From the NCBI RefSeq assembly GCF_014384705.1, contig NZ_JACRSN010000002.1:177362-241361 (forward strand): a DNA stretch of 64,000 nucleotides, in the 5' to 3' direction. Each line of letters begins with the position of its first letter. Position 1 is the first letter of the stretch. Positions 16,634-24,870 of the stretch are shown one piece after another. Position numbers and translations under genes: made by a program. Source of the stretch: Yeguia hominis (GTDB taxonomy: Bacteria > Bacillota > Clostridia > Oscillospirales > Acutalibacteraceae). Below the pieces are notes generated by a model. It saw nothing but the letters and a program-made list of their open reading frames with translations, was not told the origin of the DNA and searched no databases.

Positions 16634-18138
16634 TGCCGATCAACTTTTTATATCCGGAATACGAGGTCGTCCGCAATCCGGACCGCTGTATTGCCTGCCG
16701 CGCCTGTGAGCGGCAATGTGCGAACGAAGTCCATCACTATGATTCCGAACTGGGACGCATGCTTTCGGACGAATCGAAATGCGTCTGCTGTCACCGCTGC
16801 GTCTCGCTCTGTCCGACGCGCGCGCTGAAAATCGTCAAGAGCGACCATACATTTAAAGAAAATGCAAACTGGACGAGCCAGACCATCACCGATGTCTACC
16901 GTCAAGCCGGAAGCGGCGGCGTGCTGCTTTCTTCCATGGGAAATCCGAATCCGCTGCCGGTTTACTGGGACAAGATTCTCATCAATGCCTCTCAGGTGAC
17001 AAACCCCTCGATCGACCCGCTGCGGGAACCGATGGAGACGAAAACCTTCCTCGGCGCAAAGCCGGAAGACATCGAGCGCGACGCGGACGGCAAGATTGTC
17101 AACAACTTAAAACCGCAGCTTGCGCTTTCGGTGCCGATCATGTTCTCGGCGATGTCCTACGGCTCCATCAGCTACAATGCGCACGAGAGTCTGGCGCGTG
17201 CGGCACAGGCTCTCGGCACCTATTACAACACCGGCGAGGGCGGCCTGCACGAAGATTTTTATCAATATGGAAAGAATACCATTGTCCAGGTTGCGTCCGG
17301 CCGTTTCGGCGTACATGAAGGATACCTCAACGCCGGGGCCGCCATCGAAATCAAGATGGGACAAGGTGCAAAACCGGGCATCGGCGGACATTTGCCGGGC
17401 GCCAAGATCGTCGGGGATGTCTCCAAAACGCGGATGATTCCGGAAGGCTCCGACGCCATTTCTCCGGCGCCGCATCACGATATTTATTCGATTGAAGATC
17501 TTCGTCAGTTAGTTCTTTCGCTAAAAGAGGCGACAAATTACAAAAAACCTGTTATAGTAAAGATAGCGGCAGTCCATAACGTTGCGGCGATTGCCTCGGG
17601 CATCGCGAGAAGCGGGGCGGATATCATCGCCATCGACGGGTTCCGGGGCGGCACGGGGGCTGCTCCTGCCCGGATTCGGGATCATGTAGGGATTCCGATC
17701 GAGCTCGCGCTTGCAAGCGTGGACCAGCGTCTGCGCGATGAGGGCATCCGCAGTCGGGTGTCGCTGGTTGCGGGCGGATCCATCCGGAGCAGCTCCGATG
17801 TTGTGAAGGCCATCGCGCTGGGGGCAGACGCGGTGTATATCGCGACCGGCGCGCTGCTGGCGCTTGGGTGCCATCTTTGCAGAAGCTGCCACAGCGGCAA
17901 GTGCAACTGGGGCATTGCGACCCAGCGGCCGGAACTGGTCAAGCGTCTCAACCCGAACGTGGGCAGTGAGCGGCTGATCAATCTGATTACCGCCTGGAAC
18001 CATGAGATCAAGGAAATGCTCGGCGGCATGGGGATCAACTCCATCGAAGCGCTCAAGGGCAACCGCCTGATGCTGCGCGGGGTCGGGCTGAACGAAACAG
18101 AATTGCGGATTCTCGGCATCAAACATGCCGGTGAATAA
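16633..18138 (+). CDS. Glutamate synthase, FMN-binding (GltB2) subunit with N-terminal ferredoxin domain
   Basis: Synthase subunit, 501 residues. Residues about 15-65 carry two 4Fe-4S motifs (CIACRACERQC and CVCCHRCVSLCP). The rest is the FMN TIM barrel of glutamate synthase: MSYGSISYNAHESLARAAQ, the MGQGAKPGIGGHLPG loop, IAIDGFRGGTGAAP, and the 3Fe-4S cysteines in CHLCRSCHSGKCNWGIATQ. It makes glutamate from 2-oxoglutarate and the ammonia delivered by the amidotransferase subunit, with electrons through the clusters. It lacks the GXGXG C-terminal domain, which is encoded separately at 21250. Confidence 0.95.
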   Translation: MPINFLYPEYEVVRNPDRCIACRACERQCANEVHHYDSELGRMLSDESKCVCCHRCVSLCPTRALKIVKSDHTFKENANWTSQTITDVYRQAGSGGVLLSSMGNPNPLPVYWDKILINASQVTNPSIDPLREPMETKTFLGAKPEDIERDADGKIVNNLKPQLALSVPIMFSAMSYGSISYNAHESLARAAQALGTYYNTGEGGLHEDFYQYGKNTIVQVASGRFGVHEGYLNAGAAIEIKMGQGAKPGIGGHLPGAKIVGDVSKTRMIPEGSDAISPAPHHDIYSIEDLRQLVLSLKEATNYKKPVIVKIAAVHNVAAIASGIARSGADIIAIDGFRGGTGAAPARIRDHVGIPIELALASVDQRLRDEGIRSRVSLVAGGSIRSSSDVVKAIALGADAVYIATGALLALGCHLCRSCHSGKCNWGIATQRPELVKRLNPNVGSERLINLITAWNHEIKEMLGGMGINSIEALKGNRLMLRGVGLNETELRILGIKHAGE

Positions 18139-18188
18139 TAAAACGGTCTAACAACCATTTCAAATTTATGAAACAGGGGGATTTTGAA

Positions 18189-19460
18189 ATGCTAACAGCG
18201 GTTGTAGGAATCAATTGGGGCGACGAAGGCAAGGGCCGGATGGTCGACCTGCTTTCCGAGGAACAGGATATTGTCGTACGCTATCAGGGCGGCAATAACG
18301 CCGGGCATACGGTCATCAACGACCGGGGAGAGTTCATTTTGAACCTTCTGCCCTCCGGTATCCTGCGTCCGGAAATCACGAACGTCATGGGCTGCGGAAT
18401 GGTCATCGACATCGAGCATTTGTGCAAGGAGATCGGCCGCCTTCGCGAAAAGGGAATTGTGATTTCTCCGGAAAACCTCAAAATCAGCGAACGCGCAGTG
18501 ATTTGCATGCCCTATCATGTCATGCAGGACTGCCTCGAAGAAGAACGTCTCGGCGACGCCAAATTCGGTTCCACCCGCCGCGGCATTGCGCCGGTATACG
18601 GCGACAAATACCTCAAAAAAGCGCTGCGTATGGGCGATCTGTTCCAGCCGGAAGCCCTGCGCGAGCGGCTGCCCAGCATTCTCGATTGGAAAAACCTGAC
18701 CCTCACAGAGGTCTACCACGCAGAAGGCTGCACGGTTGAGAAGATCATGGATTGGCTCAAGACCTATGGAGAACCGCTGATGCCCTACGTCTGCAACGCC
18801 GGCACCTTTCTGACGGAAGCGCTCAAAAACGGCAAGCGCGTGATGTTCGAAGCACAGCTCGGCGCACTGCGGGATATCGATTTCGGCATCTATCCGTATA
18901 CCTCCTCGTCTTACACGATCGCGTCTTATGCGCCGATCGGCGCGGGAATTCCGGGCCGCCAGCTCGATAAGACGGTCGGCATCATGAAGGCATACTCCAC
19001 CTGTGTCGGCGAAGGCCCGTTCACTGCGGAGATGTTCGGCGAAGAAGCGGAAGCGCTGCGGCAGGCCGGCGGAGAATACGGCGCTGCAACGGGACGTCCG
19101 CGCCGGGTCGGCGGCTTTGATGTCGTCGCATCCAAATACGGCGTGCGGGTACAGGGCGCAACAGAGCTTGCCGTTACAAAGCTCGACGTGCTCTCGTATC
19201 TCAAGGAAATTCCGGTTTGCGTGAGCTATGATGTGGACGGCAAGACCGTGACAGAGTTCCCCTACGGACGCGATCTGACGATTGCAAAACCGAATTATGT
19301 AACCTTAAAAGGCTGGAACTGCGATATTTCGGGCTGCAAGACTCTGGAAGAGCTGCCGAAAGAGGCGGTGGAGTATGTCCGCTTCCTCGAAAAGGCGGTA
19401 GAGTGCCCGGTGAAATATATCTCCGTTGGCGCAGAGCGCGACGCGATTATCGTCCTGTAA
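18189..19460 (+). CDS. purA: Adenylosuccinate synthetase
   Basis: Joins IMP and aspartate with GTP to give adenylosuccinate, the first committed AMP step. 423 residues, normal length. It has the N-terminal P-loop-like VVGINWGDEGKGRMVDLLS with catalytic Asp and His (NNAGHT), GSTRRGIAPVYGDK and the GTP-binding C-terminal region. The ATG at 18189 behind GGGGG is chosen over an upstream ATG. It sits inside the glutamate synthase operon, 50 bp after the FMN subunit and about 108 bp before the ferredoxin subunit. Confidence 0.97.
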   Translation: MLTAVVGINWGDEGKGRMVDLLSEEQDIVVRYQGGNNAGHTVINDRGEFILNLLPSGILRPEITNVMGCGMVIDIEHLCKEIGRLREKGIVISPENLKISERAVICMPYHVMQDCLEEERLGDAKFGSTRRGIAPVYGDKYLKKALRMGDLFQPEALRERLPSILDWKNLTLTEVYHAEGCTVEKIMDWLKTYGEPLMPYVCNAGTFLTEALKNGKRVMFEAQLGALRDIDFGIYPYTSSSYTIASYAPIGAGIPGRQLDKTVGIMKAYSTCVGEGPFTAEMFGEEAEALRQAGGEYGAATGRPRRVGGFDVVASKYGVRVQGATELAVTKLDVLSYLKEIPVCVSYDVDGKTVTEFPYGRDLTIAKPNYVTLKGWNCDISGCKTLEELPKEAVEYVRFLEKAVECPVKYISVGAERDAIIVL

Positions 19461-19568
19461 CCTCTCAAGACAGCGGCCGGGGCAGCCGCCGTTTCCGGGT
19501 TCGGACGAAGAAATTTGAGAGCCGGCCGGAAAAAACGCCGGGCCGGAAAGGAAGGAAGCGTCTGAAAC

Positions 19569-20006
19569 GTGAAAAAAATCTATGTAGATGAAAAATGGTG
19601 CCTCGGCTGCCATCTGTGCGAATATTACTGCGCCTTTGCCAATTCGCACAGCGATAACATGGCAAAAGTGCTCAAGGACGTGGTCATCAATCCCCGCATC
19701 CGCATCGAAGAGCACGACAACATCAGCTTTGCGGTTTCCTGTCGGCACTGCAAAGATCCGCTCTGTGTCAAAAGCTGCATTTCCGGCGCGCTGACCCGCA
19801 AGGACGGCATGATCCGGATTGACCGGCAAAAGTGCGTCGGGTGCTATACCTGCGTACTCGTCTGTCCGTTCGGGGCCATTATGCCCTCCAAGGACGGCGC
19901 GATGCAGAAATGCGAACTGTGTGTGGAAAATGCAAACGGCACCCCGGCCTGTGTGCAGGGATGTCCCAACAAAGCGATTGTGTTTGAGGAGCGGGATGAA
20001 GGATGA
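19569..20006 (+). CDS. 4Fe-4S ferredoxin-type subunit, probable glutamate synthase electron carrier
   Basis: A 145-residue multi-cluster ferredoxin of the HycB/DmsB type. Cys motifs are CLGCHLCEYYC, CRHCKDPLC followed by a lone Cys, CVGCYTCVLVCP and CELC with CVQGCP, enough for up to four 4Fe-4S clusters. It starts at GTG 19569 behind a GGAAGG sequence. The stop overlaps the flavoprotein start (ATGA). It probably relays electrons from the flavoprotein to the FMN subunit; this role is inferred from the operon. Confidence 0.85.
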   Translation: MKKIYVDEKWCLGCHLCEYYCAFANSHSDNMAKVLKDVVINPRIRIEEHDNISFAVSCRHCKDPLCVKSCISGALTRKDGMIRIDRQKCVGCYTCVLVCPFGAIMPSKDGAMQKCELCVENANGTPACVQGCPNKAIVFEERDEG

Positions 20007-21226
20007 AATACGTGATGATTGGAAATTCCGCAGCCGCTGTCGGCTGCATCGAAGGCATCCGGAGCGTCGATCCGGACGGGGAAATCACCGTTGTTTCTTC
20101 GGAGCCGTACCATACCTATTCCAGGCCGCTGATTTCCTATTTGCTGCTGGGAAAAACCGATCTGCAGCGCATGAAATACCGGCCGGATAATTTCTACGAG
20201 ACGAACGGCTGCAAGGTTCTGCTGGGCAAAACCGTACAGGCGATCGACGCGCAGGAAAAGCGCGTGGCGCTTGAAAGCGGGGAAGTGCTGCCCTATGATA
20301 AGCTGCTCGTCGCGACCGGTTCCAGGCCGTTTGTTCCGCCGATGGAAGGGCTTGACACGGTGCCGGAGAAGTTTACGTTTCTGTCGCTTGACGATGCTAA
20401 AAAGCTCGAGCAGGCGCTCGGCAAAGACAAGCGCGTCCTGATTGTCGGCGCGGGTCTGATCGGGCTTAAATGCGCGGAAGGAATCTTAAACCGGGTCGGT
20501 TCCATTACCGTTGTCGATCTTGCGAACCGGGTGCTGCCGAGTATTCTGAATGAAGAGGGCTCGGCGATGGTGCAGGCGCACCTGGAAAGCCTGGGGCTTT
20601 CCTTCCTGCTCAGCGACAGCGTGCAGCGCTTTGACGGCACGACTGCATATCTGAAAAGCGGGAAAACCGTGGAGTTTGATGTGCTTGTCGTTGCGGTCGG
20701 CGTCCGGCCGAACACGGAGCTTGTCAAAGAGGCCGGCGGCGAGGTTCGGCGCGGAATCGCAACAGATTTGCACTGTGCGACGACGCTTCCGGATGTTTAT
20801 GCGGCTGGCGACTGCAGCGAATGCTACGATCTGACTACCGGGCAGAACCGGGTTCTCGCGCTGCTTCCGAACGCATACATGCAGGGCCGGTGTGCCGGCG
20901 TCAACATGGCCGGCACAGATTCGGCTTATGACACGGCCATTCCGATGAATGCCATCGGTTTCTTGGGACTGCACATGATTACGGCGGGCGCCTATGAAGG
21001 CGAAGCGCATATTGTCCGGGACAGCGGCAGCTACAAGGCGCTTTTCTGCAGGGATAACCGGCTGATGGGCTTTATTCTGATCGGAGACGTTGCGCGTGCG
21101 GGCATTTATACCTCGCTCATCCGCAACCAGACGCCGCTTGACACGATTGACTTTGAACTTGTGATGGAAAAGCCGCAGCTGATGGCCTTTACAAAGGCTG
21201 CGCGCACCGAGATGATGGCAAAATAA
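20003..21226 (+). CDS. NAD(P)/FAD-dependent oxidoreductase, probable glutamate synthase reductase subunit
   Basis: A 407-residue flavoprotein of the pyridine nucleotide-disulphide oxidoreductase class II fold. It has an N-terminal FAD-binding dinucleotide motif (MIGNSAAAVGCIEGI, a variant GxSxAA), LLVATGSRPF, the second Rossmann motif VLIVGAGLIGLKCAEGI, and the FAD-closing DVYAAGDCSE. It resembles NADH-dependent rubredoxin or nitrite reductase-like enzymes. Between the ferredoxin and the GXGXG subunit it most likely supplies electrons to the synthase. Nucleotide preference is not determined. Confidence 0.85.
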   Translation: MKYVMIGNSAAAVGCIEGIRSVDPDGEITVVSSEPYHTYSRPLISYLLLGKTDLQRMKYRPDNFYETNGCKVLLGKTVQAIDAQEKRVALESGEVLPYDKLLVATGSRPFVPPMEGLDTVPEKFTFLSLDDAKKLEQALGKDKRVLIVGAGLIGLKCAEGILNRVGSITVVDLANRVLPSILNEEGSAMVQAHLESLGLSFLLSDSVQRFDGTTAYLKSGKTVEFDVLVVAVGVRPNTELVKEAGGEVRRGIATDLHCATTLPDVYAAGDCSECYDLTTGQNRVLALLPNAYMQGRCAGVNMAGTDSAYDTAIPMNAIGFLGLHMITAGAYEGEAHIVRDSGSYKALFCRDNRLMGFILIGDVARAGIYTSLIRNQTPLDTIDFELVMEKPQLMAFTKAARTEMMAK

Positions 21227-21249
21227 CGGAAACGGGAAGGTGACTTGCA

Positions 21250-21900
21250 ATGACAGAACAACGCTGCTTGGGAGAACGGTATCTTGGCTGCGGCGCAGAA
21301 TCGGGTGTGCTTGCGCTGCGCGGAACACCCGGGAACGCGCTGGGGGCATATCTGAACGGCGCGGATCTGATCCTGTACGGAAACGCGCAGGATGCGACCG
21401 GCGACACGATGAACAGCGGCAGCATTACGATTTACGGAAATACCGGAGACGCTGCGGGCTATGCGATGCGTGGCGGCGCGATTTATGTGCGCGGAGATGC
21501 GGGTTACCGCGCCGGGATCCACATGAAGGAATACAAAGAAAAGGTTCCGGCGCTGGTTGTCGGCGGACGCTGCGGGAGTTTTCTCGGAGAGTATCAGGCC
21601 GGCGGTGTCATCATCGTGCTGGGTCTTGGCTATGAAGGGCAGCCGGTTGTCGGCAATTTCTGCGGCACCGGAATGCACGGCGGGAAAATCTATCTGCGCA
21701 CGGAAACGCTTCCGGTGGATCTGCCCGCGCAGGTTTCGGCTGCACCAGCCACGCCGGAGGATTTAAAGGACATCGCAGCGCAGCTGGACGCCTTTTGCGA
21801 GAAATTTGATGTTGAGAAAAATCAGATTCTGAACAGCAAATTTTATGTATTAAGGCCAAATACAAAAAATCCGTACAAACAGCTTTATGTTTACAGCTAA
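21250..21900 (+). CDS. Glutamate synthase, GXGXG (GltB3) subunit
   Basis: A 216-residue protein built from the right-handed beta-helix GXGXG repeats found at the C-terminus of large glutamate synthase chains and in tungsten formylmethanofuran dehydrogenase subunit C. Repeat strands include GNALGAYLNGADLILYGNAQ, GDTMNSGSITIYGNTGD and GYAMRGGAIYVRGDAGYRAG. It is structural, joining the amidotransferase and FMN parts. It is the last visible glutamate synthase gene; the repeat block begins just downstream. Confidence 0.9.
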   Translation: MTEQRCLGERYLGCGAESGVLALRGTPGNALGAYLNGADLILYGNAQDATGDTMNSGSITIYGNTGDAAGYAMRGGAIYVRGDAGYRAGIHMKEYKEKVPALVVGGRCGSFLGEYQAGGVIIVLGLGYEGQPVVGNFCGTGMHGGKIYLRTETLPVDLPAQVSAAPATPEDLKDIAAQLDAFCEKFDVEKNQILNSKFYVLRPNTKNPYKQLYVYS

Positions 21901-21913
21901 ACGTTGTATAATA

Positions 21914-22765
21914 GACGCGGACACGTAGTGTCTTTCATCGCGCCGGAGGTTTTCTCCGTTCTGTAGCGCGCTGGACGCGGGAGGGCGCTTGTTCCGTTCC
22001 GCGGACACGAAGTGTCTTTCATCGCGCACGCGAAGTGTGTTTCATCGCGCCGGAGATTTTCTCCGTTCCGTGGTGCAGTGGACGCACACACGGAGTGTGT
22101 CCCATCGCGCCGGAGGTTTTCTCCGTTCCGTGGTGCAGTGGACGCGAGAGGGCGCTTGTTCCGTTCCGCGGGCACGAAGTGTCTTTCATCGCGCACACGG
22201 AGTGTGTCCCATCGCGCCGGAGATTTTCTCTGTTCTGTAGTGCAGTGGACGCGCACGCGAAGCGTGTTTCATCGCGCCGGAGGTTTTCTCCGTTCTGTAG
22301 CGCGCTGGACGCGAGAGGGCGCTTGTTCCGTTCCGCGGGCACGAAGTGTCTTTCATCGCGCACGCGGAGTGTGTTTCACCGCGCCGGAGATTTTCTCTGT
22401 TCTGTAGTGCAGTGGACGCGCACGCGAAGCGTGTTTCATCGCGCCGGGAGTTTTCTCCGTTCCGTGGTGCAGTGGACGCGGGAGAGCGCTTGTTCCGTTC
22501 CGCAGACACGAAGTGTCTTTCATCACGCACACGGAGTGTGTTTCACCGCGGACACGTAGTGTCTCTCATCGCGCCGGAGATTTTCTCCGTTCCGTGGTGC
22601 AGTGGACGCGGAAGGGCGCTTGTTCCGTTCCGCGGACACGAAGTGTCTTTCATCGCGCACACGGAGTGTGTTTCACCGCGCCGGGAGTTTTCTCCGTTCC
22701 GTGGTGCAGTGGACGCGGGAGGGCGCATCTGCCATTCCGTGGCGCACTGGACTTGCGCGGACACG
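21914..22765. repeat. Tandem array of 165-167 bp hairpin-rich repeats, locus 1
   Basis: About 850 bp of direct repeats. A marker sequence (GCGCTTGTTCCGTTCCG) recurs at about 21985, 22152, 22319 and 22486 (period 167), and again near 22616 (period 130). Each unit carries short palindromes such as GACAC-GAA-GTGTC, CACAC-GGA-GTGTG and CACGC-GAA-GCGTG, whose arms vary in compensating fashion. Open frames through it on both strands are repeat translations without ribosome sites. A TATAAT box at 21907-21912 directly precedes the array. The remaining 260 bp to the next gene hold nothing I recognise. Confidence 0.85.
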
Positions 22766-23028
22766 ATGTGCCTGCCGTTCTGTTGGCGGCAGCGGCGCTT
22801 GCGTGAGCGGTGGCGCGGAAGGACCGATTGGGTTCCGCTGCTTTCAGATTGCAGATAGCACGCGGAAACGGCGTTCGGAGAATTTGCGGCAGGGTGCATG
22901 CGGGCAGCTTTGGCTTTTGCGGTGCACTGCGGCAATTTCAAGGGCGCGTTCCGGCAGTGCGCAAAGAAGCGCGCTGCAAAAGATTTAACCAAACGTAGTT
23001 TTACAGGAGACAAAAAAGGGGGAACGAA

Positions 23029-24258
23029 ATGCTGTACACAGAGTCCGATGTGGTGGAATATATCACAGACAATGACGTGAAATTCATCCGTCTCTCCTTC
23101 TGCGACGTGTTCGGCGTCCAGAAAAATCTTTCGATTATGCCGGTAGAACTGGAGCACGCGTTTCGCACGGGCGTCCCGGTAGATGCCTCTGCGGTGCGTG
23201 GCTTCGGCGACGAGGAAAGCGGCGATGTGCTGCTGTTTCCGGATCCGTCGACCCTATCGCTTCTGCCCTGGAGGCCGTCTCACGGACGGGTCGTGCGTTT
23301 TTTCTGCGACGTCAAGTACCGGGACGGTTCGCCGCTTGAGTTGGACGGGCGCTATCTGCTGAAAAAAGCAATGCGCGCGATGCGGGAAGCCGGCGTCTCG
23401 TGCCGCTTCAGTGCGGGCTGCGAGTTTTACCTTTTCCAGGCGGATGACAGCGGCAATTCAACCGGGATTCCGTTCGATCGGGCGGGCTATATGGGAATTG
23501 CACCGGAGGACAAAGGTGAAAATGTCCGCCGGGATATCTGCCTGACGCTGGAGGAAATGGGCATTGTGCCGCTGCGTTCGCTGCACAAGCACGGTCCGGG
23601 TCAGAACGAAATTCAGTTCCAGGACAACAACGCGCTGCGCTCAGCGGATGATGTGACGACGCTGAAATTTGTCGTGCGGACAGCGGCGGCGCGCAGCGGG
23701 CTCTTTGCGACGTTCAGCCCCAAGCCGATCCGCGATCAGAACGGCAGCAGCTTTTTAATCCGATTATCCCCGACTGGCGGCACGGGCGGCTCTTGCGCCG
23801 ACGCTTTTCTTGCGGGGATTTTGGAGCATATAGAGGAAATTACCGCGTTTTGCAATCCGTCGGTCGCGTCCTATGAGCGCTTGGGCGGGTTTAAAACGCT
23901 GCGGTATGTCACGTGGACGCACAACAGCCGTCAGCAGCTGATGCGCAAGACCATCGACGCGGACGGCACACAGTGGATTGAACTGCGTTCGCCGGATTCT
24001 ACCGCGAATCCGTACCTTGTCTACACCTTGCTTCTTTATGCAGGGCTGGACGGCGTCAAGCGGGGGCTTTCGGCGCCGGAAGCCTTTGACCAGGGCCTTT
24101 TGAGCCTCGACCGGGAACAGCTCAAGGCATTGCGGCAGCTGCCGGAGCATTTTGAGGATGCCATTGCGCTTGCTTTGGACAGCCCGTTTATCCGGGAACA
24201 TCTTCCGGAGCGGCTGCTCTGTGCATATGTGGAGCGCCAGACAGATTCGCAGCGGTAA
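23029..24258 (+). CDS. Glutamine synthetase-like protein lacking key catalytic residues (probable pseudoenzyme)
   Basis: 409 residues with the whole type I glutamine synthetase fold: the beta-grasp segment FIRLSFCDVFGVQKNLS, then YPD-like and AGCEFYLF, KHGPGQNEIQF, FSPKPI, and SPDSTANPYLVYTLLLYAGLD. Aligned by motif to the Salmonella enzyme, metal ligand E129 is Gly (GCEF), E212 is Lys (LHKHGPGQ) and H269 is Leu (NGSSFLI, normally NGSGMH). The flap Glu E327 is Lys (GGFKTL, normally GYEAP), and the Arg-rich RNRS segment is altered. E131, E220 and E357 remain. Normal catalysis seems unlikely. It starts behind AGGGGG and lies 14 bp before the ANTAR gene, so a regulatory or sensing role is plausible but inferred. 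Confidence 0.85.
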   Translation: MLYTESDVVEYITDNDVKFIRLSFCDVFGVQKNLSIMPVELEHAFRTGVPVDASAVRGFGDEESGDVLLFPDPSTLSLLPWRPSHGRVVRFFCDVKYRDGSPLELDGRYLLKKAMRAMREAGVSCRFSAGCEFYLFQADDSGNSTGIPFDRAGYMGIAPEDKGENVRRDICLTLEEMGIVPLRSLHKHGPGQNEIQFQDNNALRSADDVTTLKFVVRTAAARSGLFATFSPKPIRDQNGSSFLIRLSPTGGTGGSCADAFLAGILEHIEEITAFCNPSVASYERLGGFKTLRYVTWTHNSRQQLMRKTIDADGTQWIELRSPDSTANPYLVYTLLLYAGLDGVKRGLSAPEAFDQGLLSLDREQLKALRQLPEHFEDAIALALDSPFIREHLPERLLCAYVERQTDSQR

Positions 24259-24272
24259 GAGGAGGGGCGCAG

Positions 24273-24860
24273 ATGCTTTGCGAAAAACCGCCCCAACATG
24301 TTTTGATTGTTTCGAGCGCGGAGAAAGGCGCCGCCTACATCTCAGAACTGCTGAACCCGCGCGCCTATGATGCCGTTGCAGTGGCAAAAAGCGGAACGGA
24401 AGCTAGGCGGATGCTGATTTCCGAGACGTATGAGCTTGTGGTGATCAACGCGCCGCTTTCCGACGAGTTTGGCCACGAGCTTGCAATCCGGGTGGCGGAG
24501 GACGGCGCGTCCGGCGTCATTTTGATTGTAAAAAACGAATTGTTCGATGAAATTTGCCATCGTGTGGGGGATGATGGCGTACTGACGGTAGCAAAACCGG
24601 TCTCCCGGCATCTGTTCTACCAGGCGGTAAAGCTTCTCGAAGCGGTGCAGGCCCGGTGGAGAAAGCTGGAAAAAGAGAACCGGAAACTGCAGGTCAAGCT
24701 GGAAGAAATCCGGATTGTCGCACGCGCCAAGTGTATTTTGATGGAATATCTCAATATGAGCGAAGGCGATGCGCACCGGTACATTGAAAAACAGGCAATG
24801 GATTTGCGGACAACGAAAAAAACGGTTGCGGAAAATGTTCTAAAAACATATGATCATTAG
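24273..24860 (+). CDS. ANTAR-domain antitermination regulator with degenerate receiver
   Basis: 195 residues. Residues about 8-125 form a receiver-like fold (HVLIVSSA to VAKPVS), but the acidic pair is Ser-Ser and the phospho-acceptor position is Asn (ELVVINAPLSD), so phosphorylation is unlikely. Then follow a coiled-coil linker (RWRKLEKENRKLQVKLEEI) and a C-terminal ANTAR RNA-binding domain with the signature VARAKCILMEYLNMSEGDAH. ANTAR proteins bind hexaloop hairpins and prevent transcription termination. AGGAGG precedes the ATG. It lies between the pseudo-synthetase and purF (10 bp gap) in one operon. Likely targets are the three hexaloop elements in this window. Confidence 0.93.
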   Translation: MLCEKPPQHVLIVSSAEKGAAYISELLNPRAYDAVAVAKSGTEARRMLISETYELVVINAPLSDEFGHELAIRVAEDGASGVILIVKNELFDEICHRVGDDGVLTVAKPVSRHLFYQAVKLLEAVQARWRKLEKENRKLQVKLEEIRIVARAKCILMEYLNMSEGDAHRYIEKQAMDLRTTKKTVAENVLKTYDH

Positions 24861-24870
24861 GGGCTAAGCT

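Noticed and set aside
21914..22765. CRISPR array
   Set aside because: Units are about 165 bp with no unique spacers and no cas genes. The short palindromes are not regularly spaced direct repeats of CRISPR size.
21989..22858. Several open frames of 80-200 codons through the repeat block on both strands
   Set aside because: They are translations of the DNA repeat in all frames, lack ribosome sites and match no family. The same applies to frames at 46585-47465 and 49252-49668.
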